DNA from: Caballeronia sp. BR00000012568055
GTDB lineage: Bacteria; Pseudomonadota; Gammaproteobacteria; Burkholderiales; Burkholderiaceae
NCBI RefSeq assembly: GCF_029439455.1
Contig: NZ_JAQFVG010000311.1
Coordinates: 204,681 to 268,680 of the forward strand
Length of the DNA: 64,000 nucleotides
Direction: 5' to 3'
Positions 29,632 to 39,653 of this stretch are shown in pieces. How positions within the stretch are numbered: position 1 is the first letter of the stretch; each line of letters begins with the position of its first letter. The translations under genes were made by a program, and so were the position numbers. The notes beneath the pieces were generated by a model. The model was not told the origin of the DNA, made no database searches, and worked only from the letters and a program-made list of their open reading frames with translations.

Positions 29632-30447
29632 ATGGGTACGGCGTTACGCAAGCTTCGTCTGGTCGTGCATCTGCTGCTCGGCATGTGGACTGTCGCCACG
29701 CGCTTTTCGAAAGTGTCGGCGGACGAGCGCATGCGGCTGAATCGCGAATGGTCGATCGACATGCTGCGGCTGTCGGGCATGAAGCTGGTCGTGCATAACG
29801 ACGAAGCACGGCTCGACGCGGGCGCGCTCGTGGTCGGCAATCATATTTCGTGGATCGATATATACGTCATCAACGCGTGGCGTCCGACGCCGTTCGTCTC
29901 GAAGGCGGAGATCCGCAAGTGGCCGGTGGTCGGCTGGCTCGCGGAGAAACTGGACACCGTGTTCGTGCAGCGCGAAAAGCGCAGCGATGCGAAACGCATC
30001 ATGCACGAGTTGTCGGATCGACTGCAGAAGGGCGAGCTGATGTGCGTGTTCCCCGAAGGCACCACGACCGATGGTCAGACGCTGCTGCCGTTTCATGCGA
30101 ATATGTTTCAGGCGGCGGTGTCGGCATCGGTGCCGGTGCAGCCGATTTGTTTGATGTACGAAGATGCGAGCGGCAGGCTGTCAACCGCGCCTGCGTATAT
30201 CGGCGATATGACGCTCAACGATTCGCTCAATGCCGTGCTGAGCGCAACGCCGATGACCGCGCATTTGTACGTGTGCAATCCGCTTGCGCCGGGCGCGGAT
30301 CGGCGACTGCTTGCGAGCGAAGCGCAGGCTTCGGTTCAGGCGGCGCTCGATTTGATGCGCGGTGCGCTGACTATTGCGGCCAACGTGCCGAGCGGCGATG
30401 CAATCCCCACGTCGTCATCCGAGCGCGTTGAACGCTCCAGCACTTAA
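29632..30447 (+). CDS. plsC: 1-acyl-sn-glycerol-3-phosphate acyltransferase
   Basis: The 271-aa membrane-associated enzyme makes phosphatidic acid from lysophosphatidic acid. The N-terminal hydrophobic segment spans about 10-25. The catalytic motif is NHISWID (NHx4D). The substrate loop is FPEGTTTDG. The last C-terminal stretch is Ser/Glu-rich. Start ATG at 29632 lies 2 bp after pyrX, so it is the last gene of the operon. Confidence 0.92.
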   Translation: MGTALRKLRLVVHLLLGMWTVATRFSKVSADERMRLNREWSIDMLRLSGMKLVVHNDEARLDAGALVVGNHISWIDIYVINAWRPTPFVSKAEIRKWPVVGWLAEKLDTVFVQREKRSDAKRIMHELSDRLQKGELMCVFPEGTTTDGQTLLPFHANMFQAAVSASVPVQPICLMYEDASGRLSTAPAYIGDMTLNDSLNAVLSATPMTAHLYVCNPLAPGADRRLLASEAQASVQAALDLMRGALTIAANVPSGDAIPTSSSERVERSST

Positions 30448-30489
30448 GCTTCGAAGGGATCGCGGGTGGTGCGCGGCAGGGTCCAGATT

Positions 30490-31824
30490 TTAGTTTTCAT
30501 TCGAGAAAGGGATCGTTGCATATCCGTAGCCGTCGCTTCGTTGGATCAACCGGCAGTGACGATGCGCGACGCCTTGCACCACAACGCTGGCCTTTTGAAT
30601 GTTGAAGTTCCCGCTGACGCGAATCGCTAACCTGCCTACATACGTGCCGGCCCGTTTGCCGGTGGGCACTTCAGCGCGCACCATGTCCCCGGTTTGGAAA
30701 CCGTGCACACGCTTTGTCCGTGTCATATACCCTCGCGGGAATCCATATCTGTCAAGCCGCGTGCGCTGATAGCTTCCGCGGCCGGTGCAGCTTACGGAAA
30801 GAGTGGGCCGCTTCCAGTGAGTCAGCCCAGACAGGGCGCCGACACAAGCGGCATCGAGGGCATGCGTTTTTGGTACACCTAGTACCATCCGGTTGAACTT
30901 GGTGCGTCCACCCGACGCGAGCTCCAATGGCATACCGGTTGCCTTCAGTGCGTTGCTCAACGCCCATCGCGTCGCGTTCACCGCTGCCGCGTCCTTCAGC
31001 GGACGCTTTGAGTGAGCCAAAATGCGCGCGAGCCGCGTCGGCCGCTTGGCCAAAAACTGTTCGACGGGCAGCGCACCCTTCGCCGTATTGCAAGGCTCGC
31101 AGGCTAGCGTTAGGTTCGACACACGGTCGCTGCCACCACGAGACCTAGCCACTATGTGCTCTAACTGCAGCGGAGTGTTTTTCGCGTCGCAGTAGGCGCA
31201 ATGCCGCCCCCACTTCTCCAGCAAGTATTCACGGATTTCGTAGCCTGCCAGTGTGCCCTGCTGATACCCGACGCCGCTGACTTCCGGGTTATCAATGCGT
31301 TGCATGTCGAAGCGGACCAGTTCGCTTGATAGCGCCATTACTGGTGCCCACCGCACGATGCGCTTCACCCACGCTATCGTGGTATCGACCCGATGTTGCA
31401 GGGACGGTGGGAGCCAGCCGGGAAAGCGCGAACGATTCAAAAAGCGCGGCGAACGGTAACGCAGCTTGCCGCGGCGCCACCGACGCATGGCTCGGCGGGC
31501 CGTTAAAGCTTCACTGATTTGCCGACCGCGGTGAACAAGAGCGAACAGGTTAAGCACGGCCGCGCCGCGATGAAGCTCGCGGGTCGCCATGTGAACCTTT
31601 TCACTTTCGCGCGTGAGCGCGAGCCCGGTGACTTTGCTGCCCGGGTCGAGTTTGACGCGCAATGGTTGCAACTGGCTCATGACTTTTTCGCGGTCCACGA
31701 GCCGGATGACAAATGGCATCACGCGATGCACGCGTGCGCGGCCGCGCACGAGCAATAACCTTGCGCGTTTTTCGCTGCACGGCATCAACGGCCGACCTTT
31801 TCGATCCAACACAAAAACAGCCAC
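30490..31824 (-). CDS. iscB: IscB RNA-guided endonuclease
   Basis: The 444-aa protein has the IscB layout in order. A PLMP domain (VFVLDRKGRPLMPC) is followed by RuvC-I with Asp60 (VKLDPGSKVTGLAL) and an Arg-rich bridge helix (108-127). RuvC-II has Glu168 (SSELVRFD). The HNH domain (207-250) has zinc pairs Cys209/212 and Cys242/245 and LEHIVARSRGG with His223. RuvC-III has H321-A-L-D324. All catalytic residues are intact. Translation starts at GTG. IscB proteins are Cas9-related, are carried by IS200/IS605-type elements, and cut DNA guided by a separate RNA. No TnpA is nearby, so the element is non-autonomous or domesticated. Confidence 0.93.
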   Translation of the reverse strand: MAVFVLDRKGRPLMPCSEKRARLLLVRGRARVHRVMPFVIRLVDREKVMSQLQPLRVKLDPGSKVTGLALTRESEKVHMATRELHRGAAVLNLFALVHRGRQISEALTARRAMRRWRRGKLRYRSPRFLNRSRFPGWLPPSLQHRVDTTIAWVKRIVRWAPVMALSSELVRFDMQRIDNPEVSGVGYQQGTLAGYEIREYLLEKWGRHCAYCDAKNTPLQLEHIVARSRGGSDRVSNLTLACEPCNTAKGALPVEQFLAKRPTRLARILAHSKRPLKDAAAVNATRWALSNALKATGMPLELASGGRTKFNRMVLGVPKTHALDAACVGALSGLTHWKRPTLSVSCTGRGSYQRTRLDRYGFPRGYMTRTKRVHGFQTGDMVRAEVPTGKRAGTYVGRLAIRVSGNFNIQKASVVVQGVAHRHCRLIQRSDGYGYATIPFSNEN

Positions 31825-31827
31825 AAC

Positions 31828-32112
31828 GACTCCGCTGTCAATGCAGCCGAATTCCGTCCGGCGCGGGTGCCCTTACGGGCCTAGTGACGCATACCTTCTG
31901 GCATGGCTCCCCTCGACCATGTTGTGCGGCAGGTGAAGCTTTCGCTTCCGTCGCAGCCCGTTTCGTACCTACCCGAGGCTTGTCTGCTGCTGCGACTTCC
32001 AGAGCGTCGAACTGAGGAAGCATTCGACGGTGAGTCTTCTGTCTCCACACAACGTAGCGCCATTGAGCGCTGGGTCTGGTCAATCTCGAGCTCGTGAATA
32101 CTTCATGAGCTC
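31828..32112 (-). ncRNA. Candidate omega RNA for IscB
   Basis: The leader immediately upstream of iscB, on the same strand, is highly structured and has no gene. Stems visible on the sequence include CGTCGAA/TTCGACG (32005-32011 with 32023-32029) and GTCGCAGC/GCTGCGAC (31950-31957 with 31989-31996). Others are GAAGC-tetraloop-GCTTC (31935-31948), CATGG/CCATG (31902-31906 with 31917-31921) and GCCC-GTAA-GGGC (31869-31880). IscB omega RNAs are encoded here, with the guide at the 5' end. The 5' boundary, and hence the guide, is not certain; a first stem may be the hairpin 32088-32112. Confidence 0.68.
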
Positions 32113-32136
32113 CGGCGTGCGCCGGGGTGATTGACC
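32078..32136. repeat. Nested palindrome at the apaH/IscB boundary
   Basis: GGTCAATC (32078-32085) pairs with GATTGACC (32129-32136). Inside lie two further hairpins: GAGCTCGTGAA with TTCATGAGCTC (32088-32098, 32102-32112), and CCGGCG with CGCCGG (32113-32118, 32121-32126). Such subterminal hairpins suit the left end of an IS200/IS605-type element. It overlaps the apaH stop codon and could also act as its transcription end. Confidence 0.65.
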
Positions 32137-32963
32137 GCGCAACTCACCTGCGTGACCTTCCGTCCGGCGGGATCTTTCGTCAGCAATACCGCTGACAGCT
32201 TGTTGCCCCAAACGCAGCCGGAATCAAGGCACAACACATCGTCGCGGATCATTAGGCCTAGCGCCGCCCAATGTCCGAACACGATCGTCGCATCTTGAGT
32301 GCGGCGGTTCGGTGCGTCAAACCACGCAATATAGCCAGGCGGCGCGGCATCGGGGCCACCGTTGTTGGCGAACTCCATCGCACCTTCTACTGTGCAGAAG
32401 CGGATGCGCGTCAACGCGTTGTACGTCACGCGCAGCCGGTCCATGCCCTTCAGCGAATCGTCCCAGCGATGCGGCTCGTTGCCGTAAAGCTCGGCCAGCG
32501 TTTTCTTCCAGTCCGGTGCGCGCAGCGCGCGTTCGAGTTCATTCGCGAGTTCCATCGTCGTGGTCACGTCCCACTGAGGCAGCACGCCCGCGTGAACCAT
32601 CAACGCGCCGTTCTCAAAGTGCGCCACCGGTTTGTGCCGAACCCATTCGATGAGATCGCGGGAATCGCGCGCGTTGAGGATATCGTCGAGCGTGTCGCCT
32701 TTCTTCGGTTTGCGAAGGCCTGCGGCGACGGAAAGCAGGTTCAGATCGTGATTGCCCAATACGACAGTTGCCTGCGAGCCGAGCGCAATGACCTCGCGCA
32801 GCGTCCGCAAGGACTTCGGGCCGCGATTGATGAGATCGCCTGCGAACCAGAGCGGGGTATCGGCGGCGGGTGCGGCTTTTTTCAGGAGCCGCTGGAATGG
32901 ATCGCAGCAGCCTTGAAGATCGCCAAAAACGAGCGGGGCGGGAGATTTGGATGCGTCGGTCAT
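32103..32963 (-). CDS. apaH: Symmetrical bis(5'-nucleosyl)-tetraphosphatase
   Basis: The 286-aa metallophosphatase splits Ap4A into two ADP. Metal-binding motifs FGDLQGC, GDLINRGPKS, LGNHDLNLL and HAGVLPQW are present, as is the late FGHWAALGL. The start MTDASKSP at 32963 fits the family. The last residues (VNHPGARRSS) read into the palindrome that borders the IscB unit, so the C-terminus may have been rewritten by insertion. Confidence 0.9.
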   Translation of the reverse strand: MTDASKSPAPLVFGDLQGCCDPFQRLLKKAAPAADTPLWFAGDLINRGPKSLRTLREVIALGSQATVVLGNHDLNLLSVAAGLRKPKKGDTLDDILNARDSRDLIEWVRHKPVAHFENGALMVHAGVLPQWDVTTTMELANELERALRAPDWKKTLAELYGNEPHRWDDSLKGMDRLRVTYNALTRIRFCTVEGAMEFANNGGPDAAPPGYIAWFDAPNRRTQDATIVFGHWAALGLMIRDDVLCLDSGCVWGNKLSAVLLTKDPAGRKVTQVSCAVNHPGARRSS

Positions 32964-33332
32964 TGAATCGGGAAAGATGGCGGAAAGCTTAGGCGATGCG
33001 TCGTGTCGCCAGCAGCATGACGATTGCATTATGAAACAGGCAGCCAAATGTGTGATTGCGCAACGGTGTCGATTTTCATGCCTTCGTCGTACCAGTTACA
33101 CAATGAAACGGTTGCAACCCGGAATGCCTAGCTGTATCAAGTTGTTATGCGTGTAGTTTTTGCACAGCCTGGCTTTATAATTGGAGGTTGACCGGACGGT
33201 GCGCGGGCGGATTCTATTTCGGTCACACGTTCCACTTTCAGCGTGCCGCGTGCGCTGAGTGCGCATTTTTTTCCACACATACGAGCAAGCTTTCGGCAGT
33301 TTGTCAGATCGAAAGCAGCCAAGAGGGTATCT
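32964..33332. other. Divergent intergenic region, apaH / rfbB
   Basis: No gene was recognised. An exact TATAAT occurs at 33176-33181, facing rfbB, but no good -35 element lies 17 bp before it, so the promoter call is weak. The region is more AT-rich than its flanks, as expected for the start of a polysaccharide locus. Confidence 0.4.
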
Positions 33333-34394
33333 ATGATTCTCGTGACGGGCGGCGCCGGTTTTATCGGCGCCAATTTTGTTCTTGACTGGCTCGCAGGCTC
33401 TGACGAAGCAATTCTGAACGTCGACAAACTGACGTATGCCGGCAACCTCGGCACCCTTAAATCCCTCAAAGACGACGCGCGCCACGTCTTCGCCCGCGCC
33501 GATATCTGCGACCGTGCCGCCCTCGACACCTTGCTCGCCCAGCACAAGCCCCGCGCCATCCTGCATTTCGCCGCGGAAAGTCACGTGGACCGCTCCATTC
33601 ACGGTCCGGCGGATTTCGTTCAGACCAATGTGGTCGGCACGTTCACACTGCTCGAAGCAACGCGCATGTACTGGAGCAAGCTGCCCGAGGCCGAAAAGCA
33701 GGCCTTCCGGTTCCTGCATGTATCGACCGACGAAGTTTTCGGCTCGCTCTCCGCAACCGATCCGCAGTTCTCCGAGACCACACCGTACGCGCCGAACAGT
33801 CCTTATTCGGCGACGAAGGCAGGCTCCGACCATCTGGTGCGGGCGTATCATCACACCTACGGCCTGCCGGTCCTGACGACCAACTGCTCGAACAACTACG
33901 GTCCGTACCAGTTCCCGGAAAAGCTGATTCCGCTGATGATCGCGAACGCGCTCGCGGGCAAGCCGCTGCCGGTGTACGGCGACGGTCAGAACGTACGCGA
34001 CTGGCTCTACGTGGGCGACCACTGCTCCGCGATTCGCGAAGTGCTGGCGCGCGGCGCGCTCGGCGAGACGTACAACGTGGGCGGCTGGAACGAGAAGAAG
34101 AACCTCGAAGTCGTGCATACGCTGTGCGATCTGCTCGACAAGCTCAAGCCAAGGGCGAGCGGTTCGTATCGCGATCAGATCACGTATGTGACCGATCGCC
34201 CGGGTCACGACCGTCGCTACGCTATCGACGCACGCAAGCTCGAACGCGAACTCGGCTGGAAGCCGGCGGAAACCTTCGAAACCGGTCTGGAGAAGACGGT
34301 CCAGTGGTATCTGGACAATCAGCCGTGGGCCGACGAAGTTGCTTCCGGGGAATACCGGAAGTGGGTCGAGACGAACTACGCGCAGCGCGCGTAA
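33333..34394 (+). CDS. rfbB: dTDP-glucose 4,6-dehydratase
   Basis: The 353-aa short-chain dehydrogenase makes dTDP-4-keto-6-deoxyglucose, step two of dTDP-rhamnose synthesis. [19 protein letters not shown] binds [14 protein letters not shown] supplies the Thr/Asp/Glu triad and [11 protein letters not shown] supplies Tyr and Lys. ATG at 33333 follows AAGAGGG. First gene of the rfbBACD operon. Confidence 0.95.
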   Translation: MILVTGGAGFIGANFVLDWLAGSDEAILNVDKLTYAGNLGTLKSLKDDARHVFARADICDRAALDTLLAQHKPRAILHFAAESHVDRSIHGPADFVQTNVVGTFTLLEATRMYWSKLPEAEKQAFRFLHVSTDEVFGSLSATDPQFSETTPYAPNSPYSATKAGSDHLVRAYHHTYGLPVLTTNCSNNYGPYQFPEKLIPLMIANALAGKPLPVYGDGQNVRDWLYVGDHCSAIREVLARGALGETYNVGGWNEKKNLEVVHTLCDLLDKLKPRASGSYRDQITYVTDRPGHDRRYAIDARKLERELGWKPAETFETGLEKTVQWYLDNQPWADEVASGEYRKWVETNYAQRA

Positions 34395-34411
34395 GCGAAA
34401 GGGGACTGACG

Positions 34412-35305
34412 ATGGCTCGTAAAGGCATCATTCTGGCCGGCGGTTCCGGCACGCGGCCTTATCCGATCACGCACGCGGTGTCCAAGCAACTGCTGCCCGT
34501 GTACGACAAGCCGATGATTTATTACCCGCTGTCGACGTTGATGATCGCCGGCATCCGCGATGTGCTGGTCATCTCGACGCCGCAGGACACGCCGCGCTTC
34601 GAGTCCATGCTCGGCGACGGCAGTCAGTGGGGCATGAACATCAGCTACGCGGTTCAACCGTCGCCGGACGGGCTGGCGCAGGCCTTCATCATCGGTAAAG
34701 CGTTCGTTGGCAATGATCCGTCGGCGCTGATTCTCGGCGACAACATTTTCTACGGTCACGATCTGGCCAAGCAACTCGCCGCCGCCGATGCACGCACCGA
34801 TCGCGCGACCGTGTTCGCGTATCACGTCCACGATCCGGAGCGCTACGGCGTGGTCGAATTCGACGACAAGTTTCAGGCGTTGTCGATCGAAGAAAAGCCG
34901 GTCAAACCGCGTTCGAACTACGCGGTGACAGGCCTGTACTTCTACGACAATCAGGTGTGCGATATCGCGGCGGACATCAAGCCGTCGCCGCGCGGCGAGC
35001 TCGAAATCACCGACGTGAACTCGCGCTATCTGGCGCAGAAAAAGCTCGACGTCGAAATCATGGGGCGCGGCTATGCGTGGCTCGACACGGGCACGCATGA
35101 ATCGCTGATCGAAGCGGCCACGTTTATCGCCACGTTGCAGAAGCGCCAGGGACTCGTGGTGGCGTGCCCTGAAGAGATCGCGTATCGGCAAGAGTGGATC
35201 GGTGACGAGCAACTGCTCGCGCTTGCCAAGCCACTGTCGAAGAACGCCTACGGTCAATATTTGCTCAATCTTCCGAAGGACCAAGTCGCATGGCCATCCA
35301 AGTAA
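34412..35305 (+). CDS. rfbA: Glucose-1-phosphate thymidylyltransferase
   Basis: The 297-aa enzyme activates glucose-1-phosphate with dTTP. The nucleotidyl motif is [28 protein letters not shown] (His/Leu of the usual GGSGTRLxP replaced by Pro). [11 protein letters not shown] holds a metal Asp. ATG at 34412 follows AAAGGGG. Its last 16 bp overlap rfbC. Confidence 0.95.
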   Translation: MARKGIILAGGSGTRPYPITHAVSKQLLPVYDKPMIYYPLSTLMIAGIRDVLVISTPQDTPRFESMLGDGSQWGMNISYAVQPSPDGLAQAFIIGKAFVGNDPSALILGDNIFYGHDLAKQLAAADARTDRATVFAYHVHDPERYGVVEFDDKFQALSIEEKPVKPRSNYAVTGLYFYDNQVCDIAADIKPSPRGELEITDVNSRYLAQKKLDVEIMGRGYAWLDTGTHESLIEAATFIATLQKRQGLVVACPEEIAYRQEWIGDEQLLALAKPLSKNAYGQYLLNLPKDQVAWPSK

Positions 35306-35841
35306 CTGCTACGGCACTGCCCGAAGTCAAGATCATCGAGCCGAAGGTGTTCGGCGATGCGCGCGGATTCTTTTATGAGAGCTTCAATGGACGTGAGTTC
35401 GCCGAGCAGGTCGAAGCGGGCGTCGAGTTTGTGCAGGACAATCATTCGCGGTCGGCGAAGGGCGTGCTACGCGGTTTGCACTATCAGATTCAGCATGCGC
35501 AGGGGAAACTCGTGCGCGTGGTGGAAGGCGAAGTGTTCGATGTCGCCGTGGATATCCGCAAAAACTCGCCGAACTTCGGGAAGTGGGTGGGCGTGAATTT
35601 GTCGGAAGAGAATCATCGGCAGCTTTGGGTGCCGCCGGGTTTCGCGCATGGTTTCGTAGTGTTGTCGGAGTCGGCGCAGTTTTTGTATAAGACGACCGAC
35701 TTCTGGTACCCGGAGTTCGAACGCAGCCTTGTGTGGAACGATGCGGAAATCGGTATCGAATGGCCGATCGATTTCGCGCCAACGCTGGCGGCGAAAGATA
35801 CGGCGGGGAAGATGTTGAAGGAAGCCGAGGTGTTTGCATGA
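35290..35841 (+). CDS. rfbC: dTDP-4-dehydrorhamnose 3,5-epimerase
   Basis: The 183-aa cupin-fold enzyme epimerises C3 and C5 of the 4-keto sugar. The motif [21 protein letters not shown] (catalytic His) and [13 protein letters not shown] are complete. Overlaps both neighbours (16 bp with rfbA, ATGA with rfbD), implying tight coupling. Confidence 0.95.
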   Translation: MAIQVTATALPEVKIIEPKVFGDARGFFYESFNGREFAEQVEAGVEFVQDNHSRSAKGVLRGLHYQIQHAQGKLVRVVEGEVFDVAVDIRKNSPNFGKWVGVNLSEENHRQLWVPPGFAHGFVVLSESAQFLYKTTDFWYPEFERSLVWNDAEIGIEWPIDFAPTLAAKDTAGKMLKEAEVFA

Positions 35842-36722
35842 GCGACTATCAGCGTACGATTTTGCTGACTGGAATCAATGGTCAAGTCGGCTTTGAACTC
35901 GCGCGCACGCTGCAGGGTTTGGGGCGTGTCATTGCGGTTGATCGCAGCCGGCTCGATCTCGGCAATCCGGATCAGATTCGAAGCGTTGTGCGGGAGGTGA
36001 AGCCTGCGCTGATCGTGAATCCGGCTGCTTACACAGCAGTCGACAAAGCCGAACGCGATGTCGACGCTGCAATGCGTGCGAATGGCGAAGCGCCGGGCGT
36101 GCTGGCCGAAGAAGCGAAGCGTCTCGGCGCGGCGCTGGTTCATTACTCGACCGATTACGTCTTCGACGGCACCAAGGACGGCTCCTATGTCGAAGACGAT
36201 GCAGTGAACCCGCAAAACGTGTATGGCAAAAGCAAGTTGGCGGGTGAGCGGGCGATTGCGGCATCGGGCTGCGACCATTTCATTTTCCGTACGAGCTGGG
36301 TATATGGCACGCGCGGCAAGAACTTTCTGCTGACGATGCTGCGACTCGGCGCCGAGCGCGGCGAATTGAGCGTGGTGGCAGATCAGATGGGTGCGCCGAC
36401 TTGGGCAAACACCATTGCCACGGTGACGTCGAATATCCTCTCGCAAGGTTTGCAGAACGACCGGCAATGGTGGGCTGAGAATTCGGGCGTCTACCACCTA
36501 ACCGCGTCGGGCGAGACATCATGGCACGGTCTTGCCGAGCAGATCTTTGCTTTTTCGGATATGCCGAAGAAGCCAAGCGTGAAGCCAATTTTAGCGACCG
36601 CCTACCCGACTCCGGCGGCGCGGCCCGCCAATTCAAGAATGTCCAACGAGAAGCTGTTCGACACCTTTGGCCTTCGGACGCCAGCGTGGGATGACGCGCT
36701 GCGTTTGTGCATGTCCCGCTGA
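35838..36722 (+). CDS. rfbD: dTDP-4-dehydrorhamnose reductase
   Basis: The 294-aa reductase completes dTDP-L-rhamnose. The NAD(P) motif is LLTGINGQVGFELARTL. STDYVFDG and the Tyr/Lys pair in VYGKSKLAGE are present. The final part (STRMSN-like, SRMSNEKLFDTFGL) is normal. End of the rhamnose operon. Confidence 0.94.
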   Translation: MSDYQRTILLTGINGQVGFELARTLQGLGRVIAVDRSRLDLGNPDQIRSVVREVKPALIVNPAAYTAVDKAERDVDAAMRANGEAPGVLAEEAKRLGAALVHYSTDYVFDGTKDGSYVEDDAVNPQNVYGKSKLAGERAIAASGCDHFIFRTSWVYGTRGKNFLLTMLRLGAERGELSVVADQMGAPTWANTIATVTSNILSQGLQNDRQWWAENSGVYHLTASGETSWHGLAEQIFAFSDMPKKPSVKPILATAYPTPAARPANSRMSNEKLFDTFGLRTPAWDDALRLCMSR

Positions 36723-36960
36723 TGTTCACCCTGGTCAAGTCCGCCAGACGCGAAGAGAGTTGCATCCATTTCTGCGCGTTTTCGTTCATGCGATTCGCCC
36801 AAGTCTCAGCGCAAGCCGCTTCGACTTCGTTTCTTGCGATGATTTTGCAGGAAGATCGCAGCAAGTCACATACACTTTGCGCCGGAAATGTCTCGGTGAC
36901 TGTCCGAACAATTCCTCTCGCTAAGACGTGTCGGCCATATCGTTCGGGAGCGAGCACTTC
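36723..36960. other. Intergenic region before the hldD remnant
   Basis: No credible gene; frames here are low-quality and overlap each other. It may be leftover DNA of the recombination that brought in the hldD fragment. Confidence 0.4.
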
Positions 36961-37867
36961 ATGACTATCATCGTAACGGGTGCGGTCGGTTCAATCGGCA
37001 GGAATACCGTAAAGGCTCTCAACGAACGCGGCAAACCGCGCGTGATCGCGATCGACAATCTAACCAAAGCCGACAAGTTCAAGAGTCTCATCGAAGGCTT
37101 CCTGCGTGACAATTTTGGCAAAATGCGCGCGGTTTTCCAAGATCGAGCCTTTTTGGACACGGTGCAAACCGACGGCCGCTGCATGACGGAGAACAACTTC
37201 CGCAATAGCCGCGACGTGATGAATATTTGTCTCGAACGAGATGCGCAGCTCCTATATGCGTCGTCGGCGGCGGCGATTTGTGGTGGGTCGACTCGCTTTG
37301 TGGAAGAGTGTGAATTTGATCTGCCGCTGAATGTATACGATCATTCGAAGTTGTTGTGCGATCAGGTCCTGGGTCAGATGATGCCGAAGGCGGGCATTGA
37401 CGGTCATCGTGAAACTCACAATGGGTGCATAGTGTCCGTCGCGTTCCATAACTTCGATCAGCTAGGTTCAGAAGGCAAGCCCAATCTCTTGGGCAATTAC
37501 AACGATTGTGCTACAGGAGCGCAGACGCGCGATTCCGTCTCCGTCGGAAACGTGTTCAAGGTGAATCTAAACTTCCTCGGTCACTCGGAGAAGTCGGGCA
37601 TTTTCAACATCGGCACGGGACGCGCAGCCGTTCAACGACATCGCTTCGACGGTCGTCGATTCGCTGTGCGCGCTCAATGGCGAGGCCGCGCTCTCGCTGT
37701 CGGAGTTTGTGCCGCGTCGCTTGATCGAGTCCGTGCCGTTCCTGGAGGCACTGTGCGGCAAGCATCAGTGTTCCGCGCAAGTGGACCGGACGAAGCTGCG
37801 GTCGGCCGGTTACGAAGCGCTTCTCCCGGCGGCTCAGGAGGGCGTCGACCACTATGTACGGTGGATG
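36961..37867 (+). pseudogene. hldD: Decayed ADP-L-glycero-D-manno-heptose 6-epimerase
   Basis: The frame from 36961 begins [23 protein letters not shown] and continues through [29 protein letters not shown] and [11 protein letters not shown], clearly HldD. Compared with the family it lacks roughly 18 residues after the NLTKADKFK segment and about 10 near the RETH region, and key positions are changed (GAAGFIG to GAVGSIG). Near 37623 the frame shifts by two bases. The remaining C-terminus continues in another frame ([12 protein letters not shown] then HYVRW). It is therefore non-functional for heptose synthesis. Confidence 0.85.
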
Positions 37868-38773
37868 ACAATCGGAATGATTGAGCCGCGCACTGGCATC
37901 GTCATCGTTTTCTATCGACCCGATCAGGCGTGTATCGAACGGGCGAACCGGCTTGCTGCGTTCGGAATGTGTGTTGTCGTCGATAACTCTGAGACGACGT
38001 GCAACAAGTCGGAACGAGGCCTCGTGCAGAGTCTTGTCTACGTGCCCAACGGCGCCAATCTCGGGATAGCAACTGCTCTGAATCAAGGCGTGGAAAGGCT
38101 AATCAATGCGGGCTGTGACAGCATCTTGCTGTTCGATCAGGATAGCGAACCCTCGCCGGAACTACTCGCGGGATTGCCGCTCGCCATGCGGGAACTCGTG
38201 CTTGACGGCAGACGCGTCGCCGTTATCGGCCCCGCTTATCAGGATCCACGTCTGGGTGGCGTCACGCCGTTCGTGCGCTTCGGGTTTCCCGCGCTGAAGC
38301 GCGTGCCGCCGACCGGACGCGAGCTGATCGACGTCGATTTCCTTATCACATCGGGTTCGTGCGTCAATGCGCGTGCATGGGCCGACATCGGTCCGATGGA
38401 AGACGCGCTGTTCATCGATTTCGTTGATCTCGAATGGTGCGTGCGTGCAAGGCGTGCCGGCTACGCCGTGCTCGGCGCGCCGCAGTTTAGACTTGTGCAT
38501 TCGCTCGGCGACGAACCGATCCGGATTCTGGGCCGCGCCTATCCTAGTCACGGGCCGCTTCGACACTACTATCTGTTTCGCAACGCCACGAACCTAATGC
38601 TGCGCGGCTACATGCCGTGGACCTGGAAGTGGACCGAGCTGGTGGCAATGCCGATTCGTCTGGCAATTTACGCAATGTGTCTGAATCCGCGTGCCACGCA
38701 TATCCGCATGTCGTTGATCGGCATATGGCATGGATTGACTGGCAAGATGGGCAGACTGCGGCGGGCCACCTGA
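37865..38773 (+). CDS. Rhamnosyltransferase, GT2 family
   Basis: The 302-aa GT-A enzyme adds rhamnose to a growing glycan. It starts [11 protein letters not shown], then [23 protein letters not shown], and the DQDS motif ([10 protein letters not shown]) typical of TIGR01556-type rhamnosyltransferases. The C-terminal hydrophobic segment (about 255-275) could sit at the membrane. The reading frame is open upstream into the hldD remnant, and a GTG at 37709 could start a longer protein carrying 52 HldD residues. The ATG at 37865 lacks a strong ribosome site. Confidence 0.8.
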   Translation: MTIGMIEPRTGIVIVFYRPDQACIERANRLAAFGMCVVVDNSETTCNKSERGLVQSLVYVPNGANLGIATALNQGVERLINAGCDSILLFDQDSEPSPELLAGLPLAMRELVLDGRRVAVIGPAYQDPRLGGVTPFVRFGFPALKRVPPTGRELIDVDFLITSGSCVNARAWADIGPMEDALFIDFVDLEWCVRARRAGYAVLGAPQFRLVHSLGDEPIRILGRAYPSHGPLRHYYLFRNATNLMLRGYMPWTWKWTELVAMPIRLAIYAMCLNPRATHIRMSLIGIWHGLTGKMGRLRRAT

Positions 38774-38854
38774 TCGCTGCCAGCAGGCGTCGGGCGTGCT
38801 CCAACCAAGCGTTTCCGCTATCGATTCAATTACTAGAAACTTGTACTCATCACA

Positions 38855-39637
38855 ATGTTTGAATTAGCTCTAGAAGATTTGAAGCAGAGCCTCTCTTCGT
38901 GGCGTCTGTGGACACTGCTCGGCTGGCTTGAAGTTAGACAACGCTACGCCCGTTCACGCGTCGGACCATTCTGGCTAACCATCAGCATGGGCGTGATGGT
39001 CGCGTCCATTGGTATCGTCTACGGCACGCTGTTCGGCATGAAGATGAGCGACTATCTGCCGTTTCTTGCGGTCAGTCTCGTCATGTGGCAGAGCTTTGCA
39101 TCAATGGTTCAGGAAGGAAGCGTCGCCTATATCAACAGTTCCACTTACATTCGGCAGGCCGCGACGCCCAAGTTGATCTTTATCCTTCAGGTGGTGTGGC
39201 GCAATCTGGTGATCCTCACGCATAACTTCATCATCATCCTGTTGCTGCTGATTGGATTCGGCGTGAAGAGCTGGGAGGCACTGCCGATTTTCATCCCGGC
39301 GCTCTTCGTCTTCATGCTGAATGCGACCTGGATTGCAATGGTAACAAGTCTTCTGTCGGCGCGTTTCCGCGATTTGCCGCAGATCATTGCTGCGCTGATC
39401 CAGGTTGCGTTTTACGTGACGCCGATCATCTATCGGCCGGATGCCCTCAAGCGGTTCTCCTTCATCGTTGAGTGGAATCCGCTGGCGCATCTGATCGAGC
39501 TGGTGCGCTCGCCGCTAATCGGCGTGCCGCCGAGTCTTTTGACTTGGGAGGTCACAGTGGGCATGGCAGTGGTCGGCTGGATCTTAGCTCTCGGTATGAC
39601 CGGGCGATTCCTCAAGCGTATCCCGTACTGGGTTTGA
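38855..39637 (+). CDS. wzm: Polysaccharide ABC transporter permease Wzm
   Basis: The 260-aa protein has about six membrane helices of the ABC2 type, with the N-terminal signature LEVRQRYARSRVGPFWLTIS. It forms the inner-membrane channel for undecaprenyl-linked O-antigen or capsule. Followed directly by wzt after 16 bp. Confidence 0.92.
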   Translation: MFELALEDLKQSLSSWRLWTLLGWLEVRQRYARSRVGPFWLTISMGVMVASIGIVYGTLFGMKMSDYLPFLAVSLVMWQSFASMVQEGSVAYINSSTYIRQAATPKLIFILQVVWRNLVILTHNFIIILLLLIGFGVKSWEALPIFIPALFVFMLNATWIAMVTSLLSARFRDLPQIIAALIQVAFYVTPIIYRPDALKRFSFIVEWNPLAHLIELVRSPLIGVPPSLLTWEVTVGMAVVGWILALGMTGRFLKRIPYWV

Positions 39638-39653
39638 GAAGAAAGGAAATTGT

